Source: Fen-1273 sp963837815 (GTDB taxonomy: Bacteria > Bacteroidota > Ignavibacteria > UBA10030 > UBA6906). From it: DNA of 64,000 nucleotides. The DNA lies in NCBI GenBank assembly GCA_963837815.1, contig CAWIOS010000022.1, positions 1-64,000 on the forward strand, in the 5' to 3' direction. The translations under genes and the position numbers were made by a program. The notes beneath the pieces were generated by a model, which was given only the letters and a program-made list of their open reading frames with translations, ran no database searches and had not been told where the DNA came from. Shown piece after piece: positions 16,501 through 25,965 of the stretch (position 1 is its first letter; every line of letters begins with the position of its first letter).

Positions 16501-17760
16501 ATGACTGCATATCTCTGCGGTCTCCTTGTCGCATTCATTCCTCTCTGCGCCGGGTTGCGTCCGGGTGCGGCGGACACGACCCGTCTCGTTGATCTGGTCC
16601 GGGAAGCGCTCGCCCGGAGCCCGGAGATCGATCAGGCGCGGGCACAGATGGACGTGATGGGCTCGCGGATCGCCTCCGAATCCTCGCTCCCTCCTCCGGA
16701 TCTCACGTTCATGAGGGAGGGGATGCCGCAGTTCCGCTACTCCGACGCAATGTTTTCCCGGCTTGAAATAATGCAGATGATCCCGTTCCCCGGAAAACTC
16801 TCGACGCGTCGGGAAATTGCGGAGATCGGAGCGGACCATGCCCACCACGACCATATGGAAAAGGAATTTGAGGTACTCTATAGGCTCAAGTCGGCTTATG
16901 CGGAGGTCTGGTACATGCAGCAATCGATCGGGCTTGCCCGCAGCACGGGCGAACTTCTCCGGCAGGCGCTCGCGGTCGTGAATGTCAGGTACGGCACGGG
17001 GAGTGCGGGGGAGGAGGAGGTTCTGAAGGCATCGCTCGAATCGGCAAAGAACGACAACCTTCTTCTCTCACTGCGGCAGAGGGAGATCTCCGCGAAATCC
17101 ATGATCATGGCGGTGCTCGACAGGGAGGATCCGGACACGATCGGGATCGCCGAGATGCCTGATTCCCTCGTGCTCGACGTTCCCCTTGAGATGCTCACCG
17201 CGCGGGCGATGGAGTACAGGCCCATGCTCCTCCACGACTCTCTCGTCGTCGACGAACAGAGAGCGCTTCTCGCGGAGGCCCGCCAGGAGTACCTTCCCGA
17301 CCTCCGGATCGGCGTCCAGTACATGACGGCGCCGCTGAGCGGGTTCAACGGATGGACGGTCACTGCGGGGATCACGCTCCCGTTTGTCCCCTGGACGCTC
17401 GGCGCGCGCGCGGGGAGGATCGACGAGTCGGAGGCCGCGATACGCAGGGCGGCCGCATCGCTTTCCGCGTCGCGCTCGATGGTCCGCTCGGCGATCCGGC
17501 AGGAGTACTCCAGGGCGTCAGCAGACCGGGAGCAGTCGGGCGCGTACCGCCGGACTATTCTTCCCCGGGCGGAGGACGCGCTGCGCGCGGCGCTCGCGGC
17601 CTACGAGTCGGGGAAGGGAGATCTCCTCATGGTCCTCGACTCCTGCAGGATGCTGAGAGATCTCTCGATGGAGGAGCTCATGATCCGCATGGATTTTGCG
17701 CGAGCGGTTGCCGGCCTGGAGAAGGAAATCGGCGTGCGGGACATTACTGAACTTCGATGA
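16501..17760 (+). CDS. cusC: Outer-membrane efflux protein of the Cu/Ag system (TolC family)
   Basis: The 419-residue protein has a signal peptide (first ~24 residues) and the paired TolC repeats: LVREALARSPEIDQARAQ near the start and long alpha-helical hairpins ending in a coiled region (EDALRAALAAYESGKGDLLMVLDSCRMLRDL). It should form the trimeric outer-membrane channel for the CusB adaptor and CusA pump encoded just downstream, with 16 bp to cusB. The name cusC is by position and family; the sequence alone would only give a TolC/CzcC-like assignment. Confidence 0.85.
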   Translation: MTAYLCGLLVAFIPLCAGLRPGAADTTRLVDLVREALARSPEIDQARAQMDVMGSRIASESSLPPPDLTFMREGMPQFRYSDAMFSRLEIMQMIPFPGKLSTRREIAEIGADHAHHDHMEKEFEVLYRLKSAYAEVWYMQQSIGLARSTGELLRQALAVVNVRYGTGSAGEEEVLKASLESAKNDNLLLSLRQREISAKSMIMAVLDREDPDTIGIAEMPDSLVLDVPLEMLTARAMEYRPMLLHDSLVVDEQRALLAEARQEYLPDLRIGVQYMTAPLSGFNGWTVTAGITLPFVPWTLGARAGRIDESEAAIRRAAASLSASRSMVRSAIRQEYSRASADREQSGAYRRTILPRAEDALRAALAAYESGKGDLLMVLDSCRMLRDLSMEELMIRMDFARAVAGLEKEIGVRDITELR

Positions 17761-17776
17761 CAGAGAGGGATCCACG

Positions 17777-19018
17777 ATGAAAAGAAATGCACTTCTCGGT
17801 TCGGCGGTCCTTATTGCCGCTCTTGTCATTCTCTTCGTGTTCCTCCGTCACGGTCACGTGACCGGCGAATCGGCGGCGGCACGGGCCGGGGGGGGGGTCG
17901 AGTACTACACGTGCCCGATGCATCCCTCCGTGATCCAGTACAGGCCGGGGAAATGCCCGGTCTGCGGCATGACTCTCGTCAGGAAAACGTCGGACCGGCA
18001 GGATGCCGCCGGAGCGCCTGATTCGGCCGGCGGTGTTGTCGTCTCCGGAGAGGGCCGCCTCCGGGCGGACATCACGACGTTCGCCGTGCGCATGCTTCCC
18101 GTTTCGGACTCGGTGTCTGTGCCGGGGGTCGTCACGTTCGCCGAGCCTTCCCGCTCGGTTGTCGCCGCAAGGGGGAGAGGACGGATTGAACGACTCTTCG
18201 TGGACAGGACGGGGGTCGTTGTCCGGAAAGGGGAGCCTCTCCTCACAATGTACAGCCCCGATCTTGTGAACGCCGGCGAGGAGTACATTATCGCCCTTAC
18301 GGGCAACGATGAATCCGTCCGCGGGGATCTGGTCGCAGCGTCGCGAAAGAGGCTCACGGAACGGTTCGGGCTGACGGCTTCGCAGATCGCCCGCCTCGAG
18401 CGCGACCGCGATCCGGCAGGGCCCGCCACGTACTATTCCCCGATCGCAGGGACGGTGATACAGAAGTCCGTTGTGGAGGGACAGTATGTCGACGAGGGGA
18501 CGACGTTGTTCGAGCTGGCTGATCTCTCCCGCGTCTGGGTCGTCGCCTCGGTGGCGGAACAGGATATCCGCTCTGTCCGCCCGGGAGAGCCTGTCGGCGT
18601 GACGGTGGAAGCGTACCCGGGGCTTCTCTTCAGCGGGCGCGTCGGTTTCATCGAGCCGTCGCTCGATGCGGACTCGCGCACGCTCCGCTTCCGGACCGAG
18701 CTGGCGAACCCCGAAGGGAAACTGAAGACCAATATGTTTGCCCGTCTCACGCTGAAACCCGCTTCCCGCACCGCGCTCGTCGTCCCGGCGTCCGCCGTGC
18801 TCTTCACGGGACGGCGCCCCGTCGTCTGGGTCGAATCGGAGCCGGGCCGTTTTGTTCCCCGCACCGTCAGCGTGGGCGTGACCTCGGGAGGATACACGGA
18901 GATACTGGGCGGGGTGTTGGAGGGGGACATGGTCGCCGCGAGCGGCGGCTTCCTCATCGATTCCGAGAGCCAGCTCGAATCCCCCGTCGCCGGTGAACAT
19001 GTTCCCCGGCGGAAGTGA
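17777..19018 (+). CDS. cusB: Periplasmic adaptor of Cu(I)/Ag(I) efflux with heavy-metal-binding domain
   Basis: The 413-residue protein begins with an N-terminal membrane or signal segment (ALLGSAVLIAALVILFVFL). Residues about 44-67 form the heavy-metal-binding domain with CPMHPSVIQ and CPVCGMTL, a typical Cu-handling module of CusB-type adaptors. The rest is an HlyD/RND adaptor: barrel-sandwich (ARGRGRIERLFVDRTGVVVRKGEPL), a short helical hairpin, and the beta-barrel/membrane-proximal part. ATG at 17777 is chosen because the upstream frame overlaps cusC. It lies 8 bp ahead of cusA. Confidence 0.9.
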   Translation: MKRNALLGSAVLIAALVILFVFLRHGHVTGESAAARAGGGVEYYTCPMHPSVIQYRPGKCPVCGMTLVRKTSDRQDAAGAPDSAGGVVVSGEGRLRADITTFAVRMLPVSDSVSVPGVVTFAEPSRSVVAARGRGRIERLFVDRTGVVVRKGEPLLTMYSPDLVNAGEEYIIALTGNDESVRGDLVAASRKRLTERFGLTASQIARLERDRDPAGPATYYSPIAGTVIQKSVVEGQYVDEGTTLFELADLSRVWVVASVAEQDIRSVRPGEPVGVTVEAYPGLLFSGRVGFIEPSLDADSRTLRFRTELANPEGKLKTNMFARLTLKPASRTALVVPASAVLFTGRRPVVWVESEPGRFVPRTVSVGVTSGGYTEILGGVLEGDMVAASGGFLIDSESQLESPVAGEHVPRRK

Positions 19019-19026
19019 GGTGAGAC

Positions 19027-22000
19027 ATGATTGAGCGCATCATCGAATTCTCCGCCCGCAACAGGGTGGCGGTCATCATCGTCTACCTGGCCATCCTGGG
19101 TTTCGGCGTCCGGGCGGTCCTGACGACGCCCCTCGATGCGATACCCGACCTTTCGGAAAATCAGGTCATCGTGTATACCGAGTGGATGGGACGGTCACCG
19201 AAACTTGTGGAGGACCAGGTCACGTTCCCTCTTGTGACCGCGCTGCAGGGGATCCCCGTGGTCCACGACATCCGGGCCCAGTCCATGTTCGGCATGTCGT
19301 TCATTTACGTGATATTCAACGAGTCGAGCGATCTCTACTGGGCGCGGAGCCGGGTTCTTGAAAAACTCTCCGCCGTGCAGTCGTCACTCCCGGCCGGGGC
19401 GAAGCTCCAGCTCGGCCCTGACGGCACCGGGGTCGGTCATGTGTTCTGGTACACTGTCGAAGGGAAGTACGATCCGGGTACGCTCAGAAGCGTGCAGGAC
19501 TGGTACGTCAGGCTCAATCTCCAGGGGGTGCCGGGAGTTGCCGAAGTCGCCTCCGTGGGGGGCTTCGTCCGGCAGTACCAGGTGGACGTTGATCCCTTTC
19601 TCCTGGAGTCGTTCGGCCTGACGCTCGCCGACGTCCGCAACGCCGTCATGAGGTCAAACAACGACGTGGGGGGGAAAATCATCGAGGCGTCGGACGCGGA
19701 GTTCTTCGTCCGCGGCGAGGGCTATATCCGCTCCGTGAACGATATCGAGGAGATTCCCGTCGCGGCGAACGCGGGAGGAACTCCGGTCAGGCTGCGCCAG
19801 GTGGCCCGGGTGCAGATCGGGGGGGACATACGCCGGGGATCGCTGGAGAAGGACGGCAGGGGGGAGGTTGTCGGCGGGATCGTGGTGATGCGGAACGGAG
19901 AAAACGCGGAGGAAGTGATCGGGAGGGTGAAAAAGAGAATTGCTGAGATCAGCCCCGGGCTCCCCCCGGGGGTGGAGATCAGGCCCGCGTACGACCGGAG
20001 CGAGCTCATCACCGCGGCCGTGGGAACGCTCCAGCGCGCGCTCATCGAAGCGGCGGTCGTCGTGACGCTCGTGGTGCTCCTGTTTCTCCTCCACTTCAGG
20101 AGCGTCCTGCGGGTCATCATCGAGATCCCGTTTGCCGTCCTCATCGCGTTCATATTCATGAAGCTGTTCAACGTCACCTCGAACATCATGTCGCTGGGGG
20201 GGATCGCCCTTGCCATCGGCGTGATCGTGGACGCGTCGATCGTGCTCGTCGAAAACGCGTACAGAAACGTCGCGGCGGAACAGGAGAGGAAAGGAACTCT
20301 CACGAGCGAAGACTTTGTGGCGGTCTCCATCAGGTCCGCCCGGCAGGTGGGCCCCGCGATATTCTTCTCTGTGCTCATCATGGTGGTCTCATTCCTCCCG
20401 GTGTTTCTCCTGGAGGGGGAAGAAGGAAAACTCTTCCGGCCTCTGGCGTTCACGAAGACATTTGTCCTGGCCGGATCGGCGTTGATTGCGATTACGCTCG
20501 TTCCCGTCCTCATGACGCTCCTGACACGGGGGAATTTCAGGACGGAGAATAGGAACCCGGTCACGCGCGTTCTCGGGAAGATGTACGCCCCGGTGATCGG
20601 GCTGGCGCTCCGGTACGGGAAAACCGCCGTCGCCGTCAACGTCGTCGCGCTCCTGGCCGCCGTTCCGATGATACTCGCCACGGGGTCGGAATTCATGCCG
20701 CCGCTCGACGAGGGGAGCCTCCTCTTCATGCCCGTCACGCTCCCCTCCGTCTCTCTCACTGAAGTGAACAGGATCCTCCGGGTTCAGGACGCGGCAATCC
20801 GGTCGGTCCCCGAGGTCGAAATGGTCCTCGGAAAGGCGGGGAGGGCGGAAACCCCGACGGACCCCGCTCCCCTGAGCATGATAGAATCGATAATCCTTCT
20901 CAAGCCGAAAAGCGCGTGGCGTCCGGGGATGACGAAGGATGACATTGTCGCCGAGCTGGACCGGAAGCTTCAGATCCCGGGCGTCCGCAACGGGTGGACG
21001 CAGCCTATCATCAACAGGATCAACATGCTTTCGACCGGGATCCGGACCGACCTCGGGTTGAAAGTCTTCGGGAGGGATCTCGACACGCTCGAGAACCTCG
21101 CCGTTCGCGCGGGGGAGATCCTCCGGCGGGTTCCCGGCGCCGCCGATGTGTATGCCGAACGTTCGCAGGGGGGGATGTTTCTTGATATCGCGATCGACCG
21201 GGGGGCCGTCGGGCGGTACGGAGTCTCCGTCAGCGACGTCGAGGACGTTATCGAAACGGCGCTCGGGGGAGAGAACATCGGCACGGTGATCGAGGGGAGG
21301 GAGAGGTTCCCGGTGCGTGTACGGTACGTGAGGGACATGCGGAATTCCCTGGAAGCAGTGCGCCGGCTTCCGGTTCCCTTGAACGCGGCGACCGGCGTCT
21401 CCGCATCCGGCGCGGTGATGCCCGCGTCTTCCGGGGAGCCGATGCAGGCCCCGGGGATGGCGGCGCCTCCCCCCCGCATTCCTCCTTCGGCGGAAGATTC
21501 ACGATCGTCCCTGTCGCGGCGTGCCTATGTCCCGCTGTCCGCGCTGGCGCGTATCACGCTGGAGGAGGGCCCCCCGATGATCGGGAGCGAGGACGGTCAG
21601 CTTCGATCCGTCGTCCTCCTTAACGTCCGCGGGCGCGACATGGGGGGGTTCGTCGTCGAGGCGCGGGAAAGACTGGAACGTGAACTCGTCCTTCCCCCCG
21701 GGTACACGATCCGGTGGAGCGGACAGTGGGAGAACGAGATCCGCGCGAAGGAGCGGATGGAGATCCTGATGCCCCTCGTCCTCCTCGTCATCTACGTCAT
21801 GCTCTACTTTGTCACGAAGGATTTCGTGGAGGCGTTCGTCGTGATGCTTTCTGTCCCGTTTGCGCTCGTGGGAGGGGTCTATCTTATTTACGCGCTCGGG
21901 TATAATTTTTCCGTGGCCGTCTGGGTGGGATTCATCGCACTGTACGGACTTGCGGTGGAGACCGGCGTGGTGATGGTCGTGTACCTTCATGAGGCGCTCG

Positions 22001-22329
22001 ACCGCCGGCTCCGCGCGCACGAGCGGGGCGAACGGGGTCCGGTAACGGTTGCGGACATCACGGAGGCCACGATGGAAGGGTCTGTTCTGCGTCTGCGCCC
22101 CAAGGCGATGACTGTCGCGACCGCGATGATTGCGCTCGTTCCGATCATGTGGAGCAACGGCGTCGGCGCCGACGTCATGAAACCGCTCGTCGCGCCGATG
22201 ATCGGCGGACTCCTGACATCTGCAATTCACGTGCTCGTGGTGACCCCGGTCCTCTTTGCGTGGATGAAGCGCCGCGCGCTCAGAAAAGGAACGCTGAGAA
22301 TCTCGCGCATGTACGGGGGCCGGGTGTGA
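19027..22329 (+). CDS. cusA: Cu(I)/Ag(I) RND efflux pump CusA
   Basis: This 1100-residue RND pump has the heavy-metal family start IIEFSARNRVAVIIV and proton-relay aspartate D402 (GVIVDASIVLVENAY). M568 (LLFMP), M618 (APLSM) and M667 (NRINMLSTG) align with the E. coli CusA methionine triad (573, 623, 672), with the same spacing of 50 and 49 residues. This supports monovalent Cu/Ag transport rather than Co/Zn/Cd. Residues about 786-835 form an Ala/Pro/Met-rich insertion absent from E. coli CusA. The gene ends the four-gene copper group. Confidence 0.93.
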   Translation: MIERIIEFSARNRVAVIIVYLAILGFGVRAVLTTPLDAIPDLSENQVIVYTEWMGRSPKLVEDQVTFPLVTALQGIPVVHDIRAQSMFGMSFIYVIFNESSDLYWARSRVLEKLSAVQSSLPAGAKLQLGPDGTGVGHVFWYTVEGKYDPGTLRSVQDWYVRLNLQGVPGVAEVASVGGFVRQYQVDVDPFLLESFGLTLADVRNAVMRSNNDVGGKIIEASDAEFFVRGEGYIRSVNDIEEIPVAANAGGTPVRLRQVARVQIGGDIRRGSLEKDGRGEVVGGIVVMRNGENAEEVIGRVKKRIAEISPGLPPGVEIRPAYDRSELITAAVGTLQRALIEAAVVVTLVVLLFLLHFRSVLRVIIEIPFAVLIAFIFMKLFNVTSNIMSLGGIALAIGVIVDASIVLVENAYRNVAAEQERKGTLTSEDFVAVSIRSARQVGPAIFFSVLIMVVSFLPVFLLEGEEGKLFRPLAFTKTFVLAGSALIAITLVPVLMTLLTRGNFRTENRNPVTRVLGKMYAPVIGLALRYGKTAVAVNVVALLAAVPMILATGSEFMPPLDEGSLLFMPVTLPSVSLTEVNRILRVQDAAIRSVPEVEMVLGKAGRAETPTDPAPLSMIESIILLKPKSAWRPGMTKDDIVAELDRKLQIPGVRNGWTQPIINRINMLSTGIRTDLGLKVFGRDLDTLENLAVRAGEILRRVPGAADVYAERSQGGMFLDIAIDRGAVGRYGVSVSDVEDVIETALGGENIGTVIEGRERFPVRVRYVRDMRNSLEAVRRLPVPLNAATGVSASGAVMPASSGEPMQAPGMAAPPPRIPPSAEDSRSSLSRRAYVPLSALARITLEEGPPMIGSEDGQLRSVVLLNVRGRDMGGFVVEARERLERELVLPPGYTIRWSGQWENEIRAKERMEILMPLVLLVIYVMLYFVTKDFVEAFVVMLSVPFALVGGVYLIYALGYNFSVAVWVGFIALYGLAVETGVVMVVYLHEALDRRLRAHERGERGPVTVADITEATMEGSVLRLRPKAMTVATAMIALVPIMWSNGVGADVMKPLVAPMIGGLLTSAIHVLVVTPVLFAWMKRRALRKGTLRISRMYGGRV

Positions 22330-22465
22330 ATAATTGCATATTTCACATTTCTGTTGTATTCTTCTCCGTTATTTTGGTCCGTTTGTCCATGTGACGCTAC
22401 GCAATGTTATCCTGCGATCTGTGTGACGTGTTGCACACGAACTGTTGCACGAAGGGGTCAGAGAA

Positions 22466-22990
22466 ATGACAATACTTGTCGTGGATGATGAGCCGGAATA
22501 CCGGCTGATTATGCGAAGCGTCCTGATGTCGGAAGGATGGGACGTTCTCCTTGCGGAGAACGGGGAAGAGGGGATGACGAAGATGAAGGAATCGAAAGTC
22601 GACATGGTCATCTCCGACATCTACATGCCGATCATGGACGGAATCAAGTTTCACCGCGAGGTGCGGGCGACGCCGGAATTCGAGAAGACGCCGTTTCTCT
22701 TCGTCTCCGCGTACGACGATCAGCACACGCTCGATGCGGTGAAGGATCCGCGCTACGAGGGCTTCCTCAGGAAGGCGCGTCCGGTCGAGGAGATGATCGA
22801 GTGGATCAACTACCTGACGACCCCCGAGGAGAAGCGCCCCAAGCTTCCCCCGGGCGGGGTGCGGATCAAGGGGCAGACGCAGACGCGTTTTGGAACGCGG
22901 GGGGGAGCGGCACGCCCATACTCTAGGCCGGTGCACGGCGTCGCTCCGCCGGACCGGCGCCCGACTCTGACGCGGGTCGTGCGCCCGTAG
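22466..22990 (+). CDS. Single-domain response regulator (receiver plus basic tail)
   Basis: The 174-residue protein is a CheY-like receiver without a DNA-binding domain. The acidic pocket (VVDDEPE), phosphoacceptor D51 in VISDIYMPIMDG, the Ser of FLFVSAY and the Lys in FLRKARP are all present. After residue 118 a disordered, Arg/Pro-rich tail follows (KLPPGGVRIKGQ). Its last ~25 codons follow a run of seven G (22899-22905); one extra G would end the protein earlier at TAG 22924. The tail's final part may therefore be a frameshift product. The ATG at 22466 has the GAAGGGG ribosome site. No kinase gene is adjacent. Confidence 0.8.
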   Translation: MTILVVDDEPEYRLIMRSVLMSEGWDVLLAENGEEGMTKMKESKVDMVISDIYMPIMDGIKFHREVRATPEFEKTPFLFVSAYDDQHTLDAVKDPRYEGFLRKARPVEEMIEWINYLTTPEEKRPKLPPGGVRIKGQTQTRFGTRGGAARPYSRPVHGVAPPDRRPTLTRVVRP

Positions 22991-23078
22991 TGCGTCTGCG
23001 TGTCCCCCGTCGCGCACGGGCAGACTGCTCTTGAACGGCTCTCCCTCTCATTATCCTCCCTGCAACCACACACAGACC

Positions 23079-24113
23079 ATGACAGACCATATCAGAAAAC
23101 CCGCGACCCTCATCACGGGCGCCAACGGTGAGATGGGGCACGGACTCATCAATGCCCTCGCATCCGCCGGCTCCGGCAACATCATCGCGATCGACGTGCG
23201 GCCCGTCGATGAATCGCTCAGGTCGAAGTGCGCGGAGACGATCACCGGGGATATCCTCGAACAGCGCCTGATGGAACGGCTCCAGAGCGAGTACGAGATT
23301 CAAACGATCTATCACCTTGCAGCGCTCCTTTCGACGCGCGCGGAATTCACACCCGAATCCGCGCACAAGGTCAACGTCGAGGGGACGATGTACCTCCTCA
23401 AGCTGGCCGTCGAACAGTCGCGGTGGCACGGCGCCCCGGTCAAATTCCTCTTTCCCAGTTCCATCGCGGTCTACGGTCTCCCCTCCGTCGCCGTGAAGAA
23501 GAGCGCGGGGAAAGTCGCGGAAAAGGACTGGACGATGCCCATCACGATGTACGGCTGCAACAAGCTCTACTGCGAACACCTCGGCCGGTACTACGCGCAC
23601 CACTACCGTCAGCTCGCGGCGGACACGGAGAAACGGGGTGGAGTGGATTTCCGGTGCATCAGGTTTCCCGGCCTCATAAGCGCCGTCACGGTGCCGAGCG
23701 GCGGGACGAGCGACTATGCCCCCGAGATGCTTCACGCGGCGGCGCAGAAGAAGCATTACGATTGTTTCGTCCGCGAGGACACGCGCATCCCGTTCATGGC
23801 GATGCCCGACGCCATCGACGCGCTCCTGAAGCTTGAAGGGGCGCCCGCGTCGCGGCTTTCGCAATCCGTGTATAATATCACGAGCTTCAGTCCTTCGGCG
23901 GGCGAGATCCGCGCGATTGCCCTCGAGGCGTTTGACGGGGCGGACATAACGTTCAGGCCGGACGACAAGCGTCAGGCGATCGTGGATTCCTGGCCGGAAG
24001 ACGTCAACGACGGTGCTGCACGGAGGGACTGGGGGTTCGCCCCGGTATTCGACCAGAAGCGGGCGTTCGACACGTATCTGGTCCCGGGCATTCTGGAAAG
24101 GTACGCGAAATGA
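23079..24113 (+). CDS. tdh: SDR-type L-threonine 3-dehydrogenase
   Basis: The 344-residue extended SDR has a Rossmann motif (TGANGEMGHGL) and the catalytic pair Y158-x3-K162 (MYGCNKLYCEHLG). The segments FRCIRFPGLIS, GGTSDYAPEMLHAA and FVREDTRIPFMAMPDAIDA match the SDR threonine dehydrogenases known from Thermoplasma and Flavobacterium, as distinct from zinc alcohol-dehydrogenase-like Tdh. They oxidise L-threonine to 2-amino-3-ketobutyrate with NAD+. A related UDP-sugar epimerase function is less likely given the GGTSDYA motif. The stop overlaps the M28 peptidase start by 4 bp. Confidence 0.8.
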   Translation: MTDHIRKPATLITGANGEMGHGLINALASAGSGNIIAIDVRPVDESLRSKCAETITGDILEQRLMERLQSEYEIQTIYHLAALLSTRAEFTPESAHKVNVEGTMYLLKLAVEQSRWHGAPVKFLFPSSIAVYGLPSVAVKKSAGKVAEKDWTMPITMYGCNKLYCEHLGRYYAHHYRQLAADTEKRGGVDFRCIRFPGLISAVTVPSGGTSDYAPEMLHAAAQKKHYDCFVREDTRIPFMAMPDAIDALLKLEGAPASRLSQSVYNITSFSPSAGEIRAIALEAFDGADITFRPDDKRQAIVDSWPEDVNDGAARRDWGFAPVFDQKRAFDTYLVPGILERYAK

Positions 24114-25519
24114 AACTTTCTGTAGCCGGATTTCTCCTTGCCGCCGCATGTCTCACCGCCGCCGCGCAGGAAACGGATACGTCGGGAGTGTACGGCCCCG
24201 TCGCCGGAAAACTCCTTCGGACGGGGCTCGGCAGGCTGGGTGCGTACAGGATGCTGGAGCAGCTGACCTCCCGCGCCGGGCACCGGCTGAGCGGGTCGGC
24301 GGGTGCCGATACCGCGCTCGGGATCGCAAAAACATGGATGGAGGAGAGGGGATTCAGCAACGTTCATTTCGAGAACATCATGGTTCCCCGGTGGGAGCGC
24401 GGGACGACGGAAAAGGCCCGTCTTGAGATTCCGGGAAAGAGAGCCGTTCCGCTCGCCGTGTGCGCGCTCGGGGGAAGCATTGCAACCCCGGCCGGCGGCG
24501 TCACCGCCGGTGTCGTCGAGGTGAAGTCGTTCGGGGAGCTGGAGAGCCTGGGAACTGCCGCGTCCGGGAAGATCATATTCTTCAACCGTCCCATGGACCC
24601 TGCCCTCCTCAACACGTTTGAGGCCTACTCGGGTGCTGTTGACCAGCGTTCGCGAGGCGCGATCCAGGGTGCGAAGGCCGGCGGCGTGGCAGTACTTGTG
24701 CGTTCAATGACGCTCGCGATCGACTCGGTCCCGCATACGGGCGCGATGGGGTACCAAGACGGGGTGAAGAAGATCCCCGCCGCTGCGCTGAGCACGAGGG
24801 ATGCGGAGATGCTGGACGCGCTCCTGCGCAGGGGGGTCCCGCTCCGTGTCCGGCTGACCCTCTCGTGCAGGACGCTTCCCGACGTCCCCTCCGCGAACGT
24901 GATGGGGGAGATCCCCGGCACGCTGAACCCCCGGGAGGTGATCGTCGTCGGTGGGCATCTCGACGCCTGGGACAAGGGGACGGGAGCGCACGACGACGGG
25001 TCCGGATGCGTACAGGCGATCGAGGCTCTCGATCTCATCCGTACGCTGGGACTGAAACCGGCCCGGACCATCCGGGCGGTGATGTTCATGAACGAGGAGA
25101 ACGGGCTCCGGGGCGGGCGGGGATACGTCGCGGATTCGCTCCGGCGGGGTGAAAAGCATACGGCGATGCTTGAGTCGGATGCAGGAGGATTTGCACCGAG
25201 GGGCTTCAGTGTCGATGCCGGCAGGGAAGTCCGCGCGGCCGTCGAAAAGTGGAAACCCCTCCTTGAATCGGTGAACGCTGGCGGTATTCTCGCAGGCGGC
25301 AGCGGGGTGGATATCTCCCCCATGGTCGCCACGGGAGTCCCAGGGTTCGGACTGGCGCCGGAGAGTCATCGCTACTTCGATTACCACCACTCCGACAAAG
25401 ACAGGATCGACAAAGTAAACCCCCGGGAACTCGAGATGGGAGCGATTGCCGAGGCCCTGCTCGCATACGTGATCGCACAGGAAGGCCTCCCCGCCGGGGC
25501 TTCCCCTCCGTCCCGCTGA
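24110..25519 (+). CDS. Secreted M28-family aminopeptidase/carboxypeptidase
   Basis: The 469-residue protein has a signal peptide (MKLSVAGFLLAAACLTAAAQ). An inserted PA-like domain occupies about 120-235. The zinc site is GHLDAWD (H283, D285), then HDDGSG (D296) and the catalytic/metal acidic pair in MNEENG (E329, E330); a late YHHSDKD supplies the last histidine. The layout is that of M28 peptidases related to carboxypeptidase Q and bacterial aminopeptidases. It begins within the stop of tdh (ATGA), which suggests that peptide breakdown and threonine use are co-expressed. Confidence 0.87.
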   Translation: MKLSVAGFLLAAACLTAAAQETDTSGVYGPVAGKLLRTGLGRLGAYRMLEQLTSRAGHRLSGSAGADTALGIAKTWMEERGFSNVHFENIMVPRWERGTTEKARLEIPGKRAVPLAVCALGGSIATPAGGVTAGVVEVKSFGELESLGTAASGKIIFFNRPMDPALLNTFEAYSGAVDQRSRGAIQGAKAGGVAVLVRSMTLAIDSVPHTGAMGYQDGVKKIPAAALSTRDAEMLDALLRRGVPLRVRLTLSCRTLPDVPSANVMGEIPGTLNPREVIVVGGHLDAWDKGTGAHDDGSGCVQAIEALDLIRTLGLKPARTIRAVMFMNEENGLRGGRGYVADSLRRGEKHTAMLESDAGGFAPRGFSVDAGREVRAAVEKWKPLLESVNAGGILAGGSGVDISPMVATGVPGFGLAPESHRYFDYHHSDKDRIDKVNPRELEMGAIAEALLAYVIAQEGLPAGASPPSR

Positions 25520-25631
25520 ATCTGTTTCCGGGCGGCGACCCGCACTCGGAAAATGAGCCTCCGTGCTGTATACTCTATGGGAATCCATTCGCAGTTCTCA
25601 TATGACGACACAGCACACGGAGGAGTTTATC

Positions 25632-25862
25632 ATGGGCGATGCCGCAGCCGCAACGATGTATTCGACGATGGTAAGGGCCGGAAAGACGACGTACTACGTC
25701 GACGTGAAGGAGGCGAAGAACGGGAGAAAGTTCATCGCGATTTCGGAGAACAGGCTTGACGACGGGGAGAAGAAGCAGCGTTCGACAGTACGCGTGTTCG
25801 GCGAGTCCATTGAGCAATTCCGGCAGGCAGTAAACGAAGCAGCCGCTTCCGTGATCCAGTAA
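25632..25862 (+). CDS. PUR-domain nucleic-acid-binding protein (DUF3276-like)
   Basis: The 76-residue protein matches the PUR family of small ssDNA/RNA-binding proteins common in Bacteroidota and spirochaetes: GKTTYYVDVKEAKNGRKFIAISE and a C-terminal FGESIEQFRQAVNEAA helix. The start is set by an excellent GGAGGAG site at 25619-25625, six bases before the ATG; longer frames lack it. A TATACT (25569-25574) upstream could be a -10 element. Homologues bind purine-rich nucleic acid and may regulate translation or nucleoid functions. The gene is monocistronic. Confidence 0.8.
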   Translation: MGDAAAATMYSTMVRAGKTTYYVDVKEAKNGRKFIAISENRLDDGEKKQRSTVRVFGESIEQFRQAVNEAAASVIQ

Positions 25863-25965
25863 CCCTCCGGATCCGGTTTCCACCCCCGTGGGCGCCCCCC
25901 CTGACCCTTTGCGGTGTTCCCCGCATCTCACGTGACAAAGAAACCACGCTGAAAGGAGAGGGTTC

